Below are positions 17,691-25,762 of a stretch of DNA of 64,000 nt, in pieces (positions within the stretch are counted from its first letter, which is position 1; every line of letters begins with the position of its first letter). The notes below the pieces were generated by a model. It was given only the letters and a program-made list of their open reading frames with translations, did not search any database and was not told the origin of the DNA. A program made the position numbers and the translations under genes. This DNA is from Prevotella sp. UBA2456 (GTDB taxonomy: Bacteria > Bacteroidota > Bacteroidia > Bacteroidales > Bacteroidaceae): positions 1 through 64,000 of the forward strand of contig DDPY01000015.1 of the NCBI GenBank assembly GCA_002342415.1, read 5' to 3'.

Positions 17691-18122
17691 TTATAATTGC
17701 CACCAATGCTTTTTCTTGGGAGCCTCATAATGCTCCAGGGAACTCTTTGCCGCCTCGTCGATGATGTGATACCACTTGCGGTGGTGCTTGATCATATGGT
17801 AGATGGTACCCCAGTCGGGCAGTCCGCCCAGATTGCGGTCGTCGATGAAGACATCCACCTTCAGTTTGCGAGAGAAGTGAGGATTGTTGTCCCATGTCTC
17901 TTCGGGATAGTCGCGATTGACAGCATAGAACTCCAGTCCGCGCTCCCTACACCATTCGACAGCCTGTTCCAGCAGTTCACCCTCGCGCACAGACCAGAGG
18001 ATGAGCCGGTGTCCGTCCTGCCGAAGCATCTTCAGCGTGTCTACGGCAAAGGGTATCTCCTCGCCTATCTCTGGATACTTATGCTCTACTAAAGTCCCGT
18101 CGAAATCTACTGCTATTGTCAT
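17691..18122 (-). CDS. Small HAD-like hydrolase
   Basis: A 143-residue HAD-superfamily protein. Motif I is IAVDFDGTLVEH (nucleophile Asp plus the general acid), motif II lies in LILWSVREG, and the later acidic motif in VDVFIDDRNLGG. It lacks a cap domain, as in the small sugar- or nucleotide-phosphatase-like Bacteroidota proteins of this type. Its position between the Wzc and Wza genes suggests a link to polysaccharide precursors. The substrate cannot be read from sequence. Confidence 0.78.
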   Translation of the reverse strand: MTIAVDFDGTLVEHKYPEIGEEIPFAVDTLKMLRQDGHRLILWSVREGELLEQAVEWCRERGLEFYAVNRDYPEETWDNNPHFSRKLKVDVFIDDRNLGGLPDWGTIYHMIKHHRKWYHIIDEAAKSSLEHYEAPKKKHWWQL

Positions 18123-18167
18123 GCTTGTTCCCCTTGTCTCTTATACCTTATTATATATAGAATGTGT

Positions 18168-20720
18168 TTATCTCTTGATACTGTCGTCGTTCTTGTTGCC
18201 ATAGTGCGACTCAATGTAGTTGCCATAGTTGCCGTAGTTGCCATAGCCGTACTTGCCGTAGCCATAGCGTCCGTAGCCGTAGCGTCCGTACTTGCCATAC
18301 TTGCCATAGCCGTAGTAGTAGCCATACTTCTTCTTCGACATGTCGACACCATTGAGGATGACGCAGCAGTTGCTGATCTTGCCCTCAGAGACGAGCGAGT
18401 TGATGAGTCCGAGGTTGGCCTTCGGCGTATAGTCGGCACGGCAGACGTAGCAGCTGACGTTGGCGTAGCGACCAATCTGCAGGGTGTCGGTGACCAGTCC
18501 TACAGGAGCGGTGTCGAGGATGACATAGTCGTACTCCTGCTTCAGCAGGTCGATGACCACCTTCAGGTTTTCGCGAGCAAGCAGCTCGGTGGGGTTGGGA
18601 GGCGTAGGTCCGGCCAGCAGCAGGTCGAGGTTGGGATTGACACCCGACGGGCAGATGACGCTCTTGACATCCTGCTGTGTCACCGTGTCCTTGACCAGCA
18701 GCTGGGTGATACCGTTGGTGCGGTCCTTCACGTCGAAGAGTCGTCCCAATGCGGGCTTTCGGATATCGAGTCCGCAGAGCACCACCTTCTTGCCGAGCAA
18801 GGCAAACGACACGCCAAGGTTGGCGGCGAGGAAGGTCTTACCCTCACCCGAGGTGGACGAGGTGAACATGATGACCTGCTCGTGCTCCTTCATCATAAAC
18901 TGGATGTTGGTACGCATCGAGCGGAATATCTCGTCAATCTGATTGTTCTTGTTGGCCTGTACCACGATGCCTGCAGCGGTCTTGACATTGTCGCTGGCCA
19001 CGGGCACATCGGCGACGATGGGCAAGTTGGTGAGGCGAGCCAGGTCGTCGTGGCCCTCAATGCGATAGCTCATCAGCTGGACGATATAGAGTATGCCGAA
19101 CGGAACAGCCAGGCCTAAGACGAAGGCTATGAGCAGGATAATCAGGCCCTTGGGGCTGACCTGTCCGCCATACTGCGGCTCGTCGATGAGCTTACCCTTG
19201 TCGGCGGTGGCAGCCAGCGAGATGGAGTTCTCCTCGCGCTTCTGCAGCAGCAGCAGGTACAGTCCCGACTTCACCTCCTGCTGGCGACCAATCTGGTTAA
19301 GCACGCGCTCCTTCTCCGGGGTGCGGCTCACCTGACCCTGATACTTGGCATACTCCTTCTCCAAGCTCTGGCGCTGGATGTCGGCCGTGCGGCGAGCCTG
19401 ACGGAGCGCCGTGCGGATGGCCACCTGCAGGTCGTCAAGGGTCGACGTGATGGTCTGCACCTGCGGAGCCTGCTCGCTGGAGGCTTTCAGCAGGCGGTTG
19501 CGGTCCTGGACAGCCTGGTTGTAACTGGAGATGAGGTTGGTGGATGCGGGGTCGGTCATACCTACGTTGGAAGGGATGATCCTGTATTTATTGCTGGGAT
19601 TGTCCACATACTCATGCAGATAGTCGAGCAGCTGTATCTGCGACTGGGCCTCGGAGAGCTTGCGCGCATATTCGCTAGACAGCTGGAGTATCTGGGCGGC
19701 ATCCATATTGAGCTCGGTGACGGCATTGCTGCGCTTATAGGTCTCGAGGGCACTCTCGGTGCTTCCCAGCTCCTTGTCAATCTTCTCAAGGCGCTCGTTG
19801 ATGAACTCCTCGGTCTTCAGGGCAATCTCGTTCTTGTCGGCATTGGCCTGGGCATTGTAGCAGCGCACCAGCTCGTTCACAAAGTCGATGGCACGCAGCG
19901 TGTTGGCATTGTTGACAGTCAGCTGGGCTATCGTCGTCTGCTTGGTGGTAGGCTCAACGGTCATGGCCTTCACGTATCCACGGGCCACTGCCATGGGAGG
20001 AAGGATGGTGACATAGAGGGGTGCACCGTCCTCGAACTTCTCGTTCATCTTCTTGCCGGCTACCAGCGGATTGGCAGTCAGCGTCAGCGTGCCGTACTCG
20101 GTGGAGATGGCAGCAGGCAGCGAAGCCACGTCCTTCTCGAACGTTGTCATCTCGTCCTTATTCAGGAAGGTGGAGCCCTCGACATGATAGCCCCCGTCCT
20201 GCTTCGTAATCTTCATCTTGATCTGGCGGGTACCGTTCAGCAGCTCGGTGTCAAACTCCTGGAGATGCTCCTCGTCCAGGTCGACATTGACGGGCTGGTA
20301 CTTGTACACCAGTACCTTCTTGATGCGCCCGGCAACCTTATACTCGGTATAGAGCTTCAGGCTCTTGACAGCATCACGTGCCAGGATGCCCGACTGGAGA
20401 ATCTCCACCTCGTTCTGGATACCTTCAGAGGTAGAGATAAATCCAAGCTCCTGCATGTTGGCAAGCATCTGCCCGGCATTCCGGCGATTGTTGCGGTCGT
20501 CCTTGACCAGCATCTTGGCTGTCACCTGATAGGACGGGGTGACATAACGCAGATAGATTAGGGCACCACAAATACATATGAAGAGGGACAGCAGAAACCA
20601 CTGCCAGTTCAGGACGAACATGGTAAAGATATTCTGAAGACTAAGGGCTGACGCACCATCCTGCTCTTCTTCCAACCGTCCCTCTAATTCTTCGGGACTC
20701 AATTTCTTCTCGTCGGACAT
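18168..20720 (-). CDS. Wzc-type polysaccharide co-polymerase/tyrosine autokinase
   Basis: An 850-residue inner-membrane kinase controlling polymer length and export. N-terminal Wzz domain with the first helix near residues 33-57. Long coiled-coil/GNVR region (~280-480). Second helix near 510-535 (GLIILLIAFVLGLAVPFGIL). BY-kinase domain with Walker A (TSSTSGEGKTFLAANLG), Walker A' (VVLCGLDIRKPALG) and Walker B (YDYVILDTAPVGLVTD). The last ~50 residues are a Tyr/Gly run (YGYYYGYGKYGKYGRYGYG), an unusually long version of the autophosphorylated Tyr cluster. First gene of the leftward exopolysaccharide operon. Confidence 0.93.
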   Translation of the reverse strand: MSDEKKLSPEELEGRLEEEQDGASALSLQNIFTMFVLNWQWFLLSLFICICGALIYLRYVTPSYQVTAKMLVKDDRNNRRNAGQMLANMQELGFISTSEGIQNEVEILQSGILARDAVKSLKLYTEYKVAGRIKKVLVYKYQPVNVDLDEEHLQEFDTELLNGTRQIKMKITKQDGGYHVEGSTFLNKDEMTTFEKDVASLPAAISTEYGTLTLTANPLVAGKKMNEKFEDGAPLYVTILPPMAVARGYVKAMTVEPTTKQTTIAQLTVNNANTLRAIDFVNELVRCYNAQANADKNEIALKTEEFINERLEKIDKELGSTESALETYKRSNAVTELNMDAAQILQLSSEYARKLSEAQSQIQLLDYLHEYVDNPSNKYRIIPSNVGMTDPASTNLISSYNQAVQDRNRLLKASSEQAPQVQTITSTLDDLQVAIRTALRQARRTADIQRQSLEKEYAKYQGQVSRTPEKERVLNQIGRQQEVKSGLYLLLLQKREENSISLAATADKGKLIDEPQYGGQVSPKGLIILLIAFVLGLAVPFGILYIVQLMSYRIEGHDDLARLTNLPIVADVPVASDNVKTAAGIVVQANKNNQIDEIFRSMRTNIQFMMKEHEQVIMFTSSTSGEGKTFLAANLGVSFALLGKKVVLCGLDIRKPALGRLFDVKDRTNGITQLLVKDTVTQQDVKSVICPSGVNPNLDLLLAGPTPPNPTELLARENLKVVIDLLKQEYDYVILDTAPVGLVTDTLQIGRYANVSCYVCRADYTPKANLGLINSLVSEGKISNCCVILNGVDMSKKKYGYYYGYGKYGKYGRYGYGRYGYGKYGYGNYGNYGNYIESHYGNKNDDSIKR

Positions 20721-20749
20721 ATTAAAAATAATTATTAAGTAACAGCGTG

Positions 20750-20780
20750 CAAAATTACTAAAATTTTCGGAAATAACAAA
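20750..20780 (-). promoter_or_regulatory. Promoter of exopolysaccharide operon
   Basis: On the minus strand TTTG (20780-20777), a 19-bp spacer and TAATTTTG (20757-20750) precede the Wzc start by ~30 bp, a close match to the Bacteroidota consensus. Confidence 0.7.
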
Positions 20781-20876
20781 ATAAAATACCTATTTTTGTA
20801 AAAAAACAGCGGTATGGGTGCTTTCTGCCCCCACTTGCCCGCCTATTCCCCCATGTTGCCGGGATGAACTGCAAAA

Positions 20877-20900
20877 AGCCACCGTCCAAGGACGATGGCT
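20877..20900 (-). terminator. Intrinsic terminator
   Basis: A ten-pair stem with one G-U (AGCCATCGTC/GACGGTGGCT read on the minus strand) is followed by TTTTT. It ends the message of the 20930-21289 gene. Confidence 0.75.
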
Positions 20901-20929
20901 CTTGACTAATTACCTAAAACTAAAAACAT

Positions 20930-21289
20930 TTACTTCAATCCGCGATTAACGAGCGTCATGTTCAGAAGCATAGTGTAACGGCGATACTGATCACGGTTCA
21001 GGACATAGTCCATCCAAGCCAGATCCTTCTTGACAGCATTGTCAATCATCTTCTCACGCTCCTCACCTGAAGCCTGTGCAGCAAACTGCATCTCTGCACT
21101 GAAAGTCTTATGAATCTCGGCTACGCTCTCAATCTGATCCTTTGACAGGTTCAGAGCCTGTCCGAGCTTTTTCATATTGACTGTCATGTTGTAAGCCTCA
21201 GTACTGTTGAGGTTGGCTGCATTCTCATTCTCTGCAAATGTCATAGTCATGCTGAGCATAGCTACAACTACCAAAAACAATCTTTTCAT
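20930..21289 (-). CDS. Small exported protein of unknown function
   Basis: A 119-residue protein with a signal peptide (MKRLFLVVVAMLSMTMTFA). The mature part is predominantly helical, with the segments NMTVNMKKLGQALNLSKDQI and a DYVLNRDQYRRYTMLLNMTL tail. The layout (helix, 'L.L...Q...V', later 'L...QY..Y..') recalls periplasmic Spy/CpxP-like or Bacteroidota small stress proteins, but no family is certain. It is a single-gene unit with its own consensus promoter (21386-21417) and terminator, and an approximately 90-nt leader. It is divergent from slyD, with paired palindromes between them that could regulate both. Confidence 0.65.
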   Translation of the reverse strand: MKRLFLVVVAMLSMTMTFAENENAANLNSTEAYNMTVNMKKLGQALNLSKDQIESVAEIHKTFSAEMQFAAQASGEEREKMIDNAVKKDLAWMDYVLNRDQYRRYTMLLNMTLVNRGLK

Positions 21290-21385
21290 CTTTGTTATCC
21301 TTTCTTTCTTTAATTAATACTTGGACACTTTTCAGAGTCCGTTCTCTTGTCTTTTTTGTATCAGTGCTCTCACTGATTGACGATG

Positions 21386-21417
21386 CAAAGGTACGGCATT
21401 TTTTGTTTCCTGCCAAA
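21386..21417 (-). promoter_or_regulatory. Consensus promoter for small exported protein
   Basis: Minus-strand TTTG (21417-21414), 20-bp spacer and TACCTTTG (21393-21386), an exact fit to the Bacteroidota consensus. Confidence 0.78.
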
Positions 21418-21454
21418 CTTTTTGGAGAATTGTTTGCGAACACAGTGCCTTTTC

Positions 21455-21498
21455 TTGACCTCTGTCAACAAAACCCCAAAATGGTTGACTTTGGTCAA
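21455..21498. promoter_or_regulatory. Tandem palindromes TTGAC-N4-GTCAA (candidate operators)
   Basis: TTGACCTCTGTCAA (21455-21468) and TTGACTTTGGTCAA (21485-21498) share the arms TTGAC/GTCAA with 4-bp centres and start exactly 30 bp apart. They lie between the divergent promoters at 21386-21417 and 21523-21554. The repeated dyad suggests a dimeric regulator bound twice on one DNA face. Confidence 0.6.
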
Positions 21499-21522
21499 TC
21501 TTAGCCTTTTTTATCCAATAAA

Positions 21523-21554
21523 TTTGGCTGTTTTGGTATTATTTCGTAATTTTG
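21523..21554 (+). promoter_or_regulatory. Consensus promoter of slyD-like gene
   Basis: TTTG (21523-21526), 20-bp spacer and TAATTTTG (21547-21554). The leader to the ATG at 21593 is about 30 nt. Confidence 0.75.
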
Positions 21555-21592
21555 CAGCCAACATTGCACTTAACAAAAAAATATCAAAAAGA

Positions 21593-22159
21593 ATGATGGA
21601 GAATAAGAATCAATACATGGAGGTTTCCTATCAGCTGTATGTCGATGGGGAACAAGGACTCGAACTCATGGAGGAGGCTACTCAGGAGCGTCCCTTCCAG
21701 TGGATTACAGGCTTCGGTTTCGCACTGGATGCCTTTGAAAGCCAGCTCGCCGGACTTGAGAAAGGGGCTGCTTTCGATTTTACCATTCCCAAAGAGCAGG
21801 CTTACGGCGACTATATCGAGGAACGCGTGCTTGACTTGGCACGCGAGATGTTCTGCATTGAAGGTAAATTTGACGAGGAGCATATCTATCCCGATGCTAT
21901 CATCCCCCTCCAGAATGAGGACGGTCAGCGCTTTTACGGACGCGTGGTGGAGATTGGTGCCGACAAGGTAAAGGTAGACTTAAACCACCCGTTGGCTGGT
22001 GAGACGCTCCATTTCAAAGGTCAGGTACTGGAGAATCGTCCTGCCACCAATAAGGAGATAGAGATGATGCTGCCACACTGTGGTGGTTGCGGCGGCTGTG
22101 GCAGTTGTGGAGGCGACTGTGGCGGAGACTGCGGCGGCAATTGCGGAGGATGTAACTAA
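21593..22159 (+). CDS. slyD: SlyD-like FKBP peptidyl-prolyl isomerase with Cys/Gly tail
   Basis: A 188-residue cytosolic peptidyl-prolyl cis-trans isomerase/chaperone. The FKBP half (residues ~8-75, 130-150) and inserted IF domain (about 75-130) follow SlyD order: YQLYVDGEQG, FALDAFESQLAGLEKG, FTIPKEQAYGDY, DLNHPLAGETLHFKGQVL. The tail, about 25 residues, is almost entirely Cys and Gly (CGGCGGCGSCGGDCGGDC), replacing the His-rich metal-binding tail of the E. coli protein. It probably binds Ni, Zn or similar ions. Two adjacent ATG codons (21593, 21596) could serve as start. AroC follows 13 bp downstream. Confidence 0.88.
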   Translation: MMENKNQYMEVSYQLYVDGEQGLELMEEATQERPFQWITGFGFALDAFESQLAGLEKGAAFDFTIPKEQAYGDYIEERVLDLAREMFCIEGKFDEEHIYPDAIIPLQNEDGQRFYGRVVEIGADKVKVDLNHPLAGETLHFKGQVLENRPATNKEIEMMLPHCGGCGGCGSCGGDCGGDCGGNCGGCN

Positions 22160-22172
22160 AAAACGCAATGCA

Positions 22173-23246
22173 ATGAACACGTTTGGGGAGATTTTTAGGC
22201 TGACAACATTTGGAGAGAGCCACGGTGAAGCCGTTGGAGGCGTTGTTGACGGCATGCCGGCAGGGATTCCGATAGACCTGACATTCATCCAACAAGAGCT
22301 GAATCGCCGTCGCCCAGGACAGAGCAATATCACGACCAGCCGCCAAGAGACGGACCAGGTAGAGCTGCTGAGCGGGGTGTTTGAGGGCAAGTCGACAGGA
22401 TGCCCCATCGGTTTCATTGTCAGAAACCAGAACCAGCACTCCAGCGACTATGACAATATGAAGGATTTGTATCGTCCCTCACATGCAGATTACACCTACG
22501 CATATAAATATGGAACGCGCGACCATCGTGGAGGCGGTCGTTCCTCAGCCCGCATCACCATTAGCAGATGCGTAGCGGGCGCATTAGCCAAACTGGCGCT
22601 CAGACAGCTGGGTATTCGGATTTATGCTTATACCTCGCAGGTAGGCGGTATCTCCTTAGACAAAGACTATAGCCAATACGACCTCTCGCTGACAGAGACC
22701 AACGCAGTGCGCTGCCCAGACTCAGAGAAAGCACAGCAAATGATACAGCTTATAGAAAGCGTGAAGGCTGATGGCGACACTATTGGCGGTGTGATCACAG
22801 GCGTGGTGAAAGGCTGCCCTGCTGGCCTGGGAGAGCCTGAATTTGGCAAATTACACGCTGCACTGGGAGCCGCCATGCTTAGCATCAATGCCGTAAAGGG
22901 CTTCGAATATGGCGAGGGCTTCAGCGGTGTGACCCAGCGGGGCTCTCAGCAGAACGATGAGTTCCGCATCACCGACGGTAACGTCACTACGGCCACCAAC
23001 CATAGCGGAGGCATTCAAGGAGGCATCTCCAATGGGCAGGACATTTACTTTCGTGTAGCTTTCAAGCCTGTTGCTACCCTACTCCGCAACCAACAGACGA
23101 TAGACAAGGACGGTCATGAAGTTACCCTGAAAGCAAAAGGACGACACGATCCCTGCGTATTGCCAAGAGCGGTTCCTGTCGTTGAAGCAATGACGGCATG
23201 TGTCATTTTAGACCATTTTTTGTTAAACAAATCTACGAAAATCTAA
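22173..23246 (+). CDS. aroC: Chorismate synthase
   Basis: A 357-residue enzyme that eliminates phosphate from EPSP to give chorismate, the last common step of aromatic biosynthesis, using reduced FMN. Signature motifs are FGESHGEAVGGVVDG at the N-terminus, RPSHADYTYAYKYG and GGGRSSAR in the middle, and GRHDPCVLPRAVPVVE near the end. The start at 22173 puts FGESHG at the usual distance. It lies directly behind slyD and likely shares its transcript. An out-of-frame ATG 5 bp earlier is ignored. Confidence 0.95.
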   Translation: MNTFGEIFRLTTFGESHGEAVGGVVDGMPAGIPIDLTFIQQELNRRRPGQSNITTSRQETDQVELLSGVFEGKSTGCPIGFIVRNQNQHSSDYDNMKDLYRPSHADYTYAYKYGTRDHRGGGRSSARITISRCVAGALAKLALRQLGIRIYAYTSQVGGISLDKDYSQYDLSLTETNAVRCPDSEKAQQMIQLIESVKADGDTIGGVITGVVKGCPAGLGEPEFGKLHAALGAAMLSINAVKGFEYGEGFSGVTQRGSQQNDEFRITDGNVTTATNHSGGIQGGISNGQDIYFRVAFKPVATLLRNQQTIDKDGHEVTLKAKGRHDPCVLPRAVPVVEAMTACVILDHFLLNKSTKI

Positions 23247-23307
23247 CTTTTTTGGATGAAAATACAAAAAAAAACGAAAAAAATATGGTAGTTTAAAACT
23301 TTTATAC

Positions 23308-23422
23308 TATCTTTGCATCCACTTATTGAGGGTTTGTGAAAATCTGACGATAAGTTTAGTTAAGTCTAGTTTAGTTTTTGTGTTGGTTGAGAGCGACTCC
23401 GTTGAGTCGCTCTCATTTCTTA
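23308..23422 (+). ncRNA. Candidate small RNA with own promoter and terminator
   Basis: TATCTTTG at 23308-23315 predicts a start near 23321. About 70 nt without an open frame (with several TTTAGT/TTAAGT steps) lead to an 11-bp perfect stem, GAGAGCGACTC (23389-23399) and GAGTCGCTCTC (23404-23414) with a 4-base loop, then ATTTCTT. The hairpin might only end the aroC message, but the -7 element in between argues for a separate ~100-nt RNA. No good TTTG is at -33. Confidence 0.45.
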
Positions 23423-23443
23423 TCAACACATGATTTCGACATC

Positions 23444-24352
23444 CTATTCCAGACAACCGATAATATCATACACACTCTGGCAATGATGAGCCTCAAGCCA
23501 TTGGTCAATACCATCGCGCACTTTAATGGTGACAGCAGGATCGAGGAAATTTGCCGTTCCTATCTCGATGGCTGTGGCACCAGCCATAAAGAACTCAATA
23601 GCGTCACGGGCCGTGCAGATACCGCCTAAACCCACCACGGGAATCTTAACCGCCCGAGCCACCTGCCACACCATACGCAGAGCGACTGGCTTAACGGCAG
23701 GGCCACTCAGTCCACCCGTGCCGATGCTAAGCAGCGAACGACGACGTTCCACATCGATAGCCATTCCCATCAGCGTATTGATAAGCGATACGCTATCAGC
23801 ACCTTCTGCCTCGACGGCACGCGCTATCTCGGCAATATCTGTCACATTAGGCGACAGCTTGACGATGAGTGTCTTGTGATAGCGCCTGCGGACAGCCTTG
23901 ACAACACTGGAGGCGCCTGCACAACTCACTCCAAACGCCATACCGCCATCCTTGACGTTCGGACAGGAGATATTCAGTTCGATGGCAGGAATATGCTCTA
24001 AGGCATCAATGCGCGCAGCACACTCGGCATAGTCCTCAGGCGATGATCCACTGACGTTGACGATCATGTTCGTATCGATATCCTTAATCTGCGGATAGAT
24101 ATGCTCGCAGAAGTAGTCGACCCCTTTGTTCTGCAGTCCCACACAGTTGAGCATCCCCTGCGGTGTTTCGGCCATACGGGGATAATCGTTGCCCTGTCTG
24201 GGGTGCAGCGTCGTACCCTTGACTATAATTCCGCCTAATCCGTCAAGGGGTATGAAATCCTGAAACTCAAGACCGTAGCCAAAAGTGCCACTGGCGGTCA
24301 TCACTGGATTCTTGAGCGACAATGCGCCTATATTTACTCTTAAATCTGCCAT
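23444..24352 (-). CDS. pyrD: Dihydroorotate dehydrogenase B, catalytic subunit
   Basis: A 302-residue FMN enzyme oxidising dihydroorotate to orotate in pyrimidine synthesis. It has the class 1 motifs NPVMTASGTFGYG, INISCPN-like ELNISCPNVKDGG (with the Cys expected as catalytic base), KLSPNVTDI and the FMN phosphate site GLGGICTARDAIEF/MAGATAIEIGTA. The class 1B assignment comes from the adjacent PyrK, which it overlaps by 13 bp. The two form the NAD+-linked heterotetramer. A hydrophilic N-terminus with no membrane anchor excludes class 2. Confidence 0.94.
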   Translation of the reverse strand: MADLRVNIGALSLKNPVMTASGTFGYGLEFQDFIPLDGLGGIIVKGTTLHPRQGNDYPRMAETPQGMLNCVGLQNKGVDYFCEHIYPQIKDIDTNMIVNVSGSSPEDYAECAARIDALEHIPAIELNISCPNVKDGGMAFGVSCAGASSVVKAVRRRYHKTLIVKLSPNVTDIAEIARAVEAEGADSVSLINTLMGMAIDVERRRSLLSIGTGGLSGPAVKPVALRMVWQVARAVKIPVVGLGGICTARDAIEFFMAGATAIEIGTANFLDPAVTIKVRDGIDQWLEAHHCQSVYDIIGCLE

Positions 24353-25113
24353 AATAATCGATTTACATTAAACACCGGACCGTCTTTGCACACACACAGA
24401 TTGCCTTCGGTGGTCTTCTCCACACAACAGAGGCAAGCTCCCAGCCCGCAAGCCATCATATTCTCCAGCGACACCTCGCAGTCGATATCGTGTTCACGCG
24501 CATAGCGGGCAACTGCTTTCATCATCGGTGTTGGCCCGCACGAAGCAATGCGGTCGAACGACTCCTGTAACACCGAATGGTTGGTCACAAAGCCTCGCTC
24601 GCCCATCGAGCCGTCCTCGGTAGTCACGCACACACGTCCTAATCGACGAAAATAGTCCAGTTCCAACAGATCCTGTGCAGAGCGTCCCCCCAAAAGGAAT
24701 GTCGGTTCACAACCCATCTCATGGAGCGCAGCACCGAAACAGAGCATGGGAGCCACACCAACGCCACCACCTATCAACAACACCCGTTCTGAGGCCGTTG
24801 CTGGCATCGTAAAGCTATTGCCAAGTGGCAGCACGCAGTTTAACACATCGCCCGCTTGCAGATGGCCCAGTTGGCGTGTTCCTTCGCCCACCATCGCCAC
24901 CATGAGCCACAACTCGTTCTGCTTGCGGTCTACGAAATTGATAGAAATAGGTCGGCGCAGGAAGGTAGTAGGCGAGCCGTCGACACGAACCTCTACAAAC
25001 TGTCCTGGCAACATCTCGGGTAACGGTGCCTCGTCTGTCAGCCTGATAAGAACATGTTTCGGGCTTAGTTGCTCAACGGCCCGAACCTTTAAGTCAAGGA
25101 TAAATTTCTTCAT
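24340..25113 (-). CDS. pyrK: Dihydroorotate dehydrogenase B, electron transfer subunit
   Basis: A 257-residue iron-sulfur flavoprotein passing electrons from PyrD to NAD+. The FAD-binding barrel carries FLRRPISINF, the NAD domain RVLLIGGGVGVAPMLCFG, and the [2Fe-2S] ligands are in the C-terminal MMACGLGACLCCVEK...CVCKDGPVF. The start at 25113 is chosen because a TAACTTTG promoter element (25129-25122) lies only 8 bp upstream. The message then has almost no leader. It overlaps pyrD by 13 bp. Confidence 0.94.
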   Translation of the reverse strand: MKKFILDLKVRAVEQLSPKHVLIRLTDEAPLPEMLPGQFVEVRVDGSPTTFLRRPISINFVDRKQNELWLMVAMVGEGTRQLGHLQAGDVLNCVLPLGNSFTMPATASERVLLIGGGVGVAPMLCFGAALHEMGCEPTFLLGGRSAQDLLELDYFRRLGRVCVTTEDGSMGERGFVTNHSVLQESFDRIASCGPTPMMKAVARYAREHDIDCEVSLENMMACGLGACLCCVEKTTEGNLCVCKDGPVFNVNRLLWQI

Positions 25114-25121
25114 AACGACTG

Positions 25122-25129
25122 CAAAGTTA
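25122..25129 (-). promoter_or_regulatory. -7 element of pyrKD, near-leaderless
   Basis: TAACTTTG on the minus strand ends 8 bp before the pyrK ATG, so the predicted leader is only a few nucleotides. Confidence 0.6.
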
Positions 25130-25299
25130 CACATTTTTATCACATTACAACAGGTTTTCCGAAACTTTTTTATACACCTGCACTGTTCTTGTCAAACTTC
25201 AGCAGTTTCTCTACCGCCTTTACTTTCGTTGCCACAGTCTAAATCTCATTTTTCTTTGAATAGCTGACGATAATATAATGTAAATAAATTTGCTAATTC

Positions 25300-25446
25300 C
25301 TTATTCAGAGCTCGCTCGCTCCGTCAGTCCTCTGTGGGGCGTCCGTTTTTACTGCCTGGGCAGGGCGTAAATTTTCGCAGGCCTGAACGCAAATTCTGCC
25401 TCGCCCGACAGCTCCCTTCCGTCTCACTTCCGACATTGCAAAGGTA
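25300..25446 (-). other. GC-rich intergenic segment behind a -7 element, possible RNA
   Basis: In the 650-bp gap between pyrK and the XRE gene, TACCTTTG (25446-25439, minus) precedes ~130 bp of GC-rich sequence. It holds partly symmetric words (GGCAGAATTTGCG and GCGAAAATTTACGCC around a central AGGCCT) and CAGAG/CTCTG ends, with no open frame. No terminator is visible. It may be an untranslated RNA, or simply part of the neighbouring palindromic region. Confidence 0.25.
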
Positions 25447-25521
25447 CGAAAAATTCAGAGGCAAAACAACAGTTGCCCCCGATTATCTTGTTTTTATTTG
25501 AAATGTTAAAAACGGGATAGA

Positions 25522-25693
25522 GGCGCATCGGCGCGGCAGCGCGTCACCGCGTCATTTGGTGAAATCGATGCGCACCATATATCTTATATTTAATTTATAT
25601 ATTATTATAATAATATATAAATATATAATAGAGTTATTGCCACGCTGCGGCAAATAAGAAAATCTAAATGACGCGCTGCCGCGCCGCTGCGCC
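25522..25693. repeat. 172-bp concentric palindrome: GC-rich arms, AT-rich core
   Basis: A GC-rich arm at 25522-25546 (GGCGCATCGGCGCGGCAGCG...) is inverted with one mismatch at 25669-25693. The exact midpoint of the two arms (25607/25608) is also the centre of a perfect 30-bp A/T palindrome at 25593-25622. Arm one carries an extra CCGCGTCA duplication inside, and a smaller hairpin TTGCC/GGCAA lies at 25637-25653. No coding sequence is inside. The shape would extrude as a cruciform. It may be a MITE-like element, a recombination site or a replication/nucleoid feature. Confidence 0.6.
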
Positions 25694-25762
25694 GACGCGC
25701 CAGTCAAGCGTTTGTCCAATCGCCCAATCGTCCAAACAGTTGGGCTGATGGTTGTATCTTCT

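Noticed and set aside
19614..20561. 315-codon rightward frame across the Wzc gene (and another at 18162-19118)
   Set aside because: Antisense to a clearly coding BY-kinase; no ribosome site or motifs.
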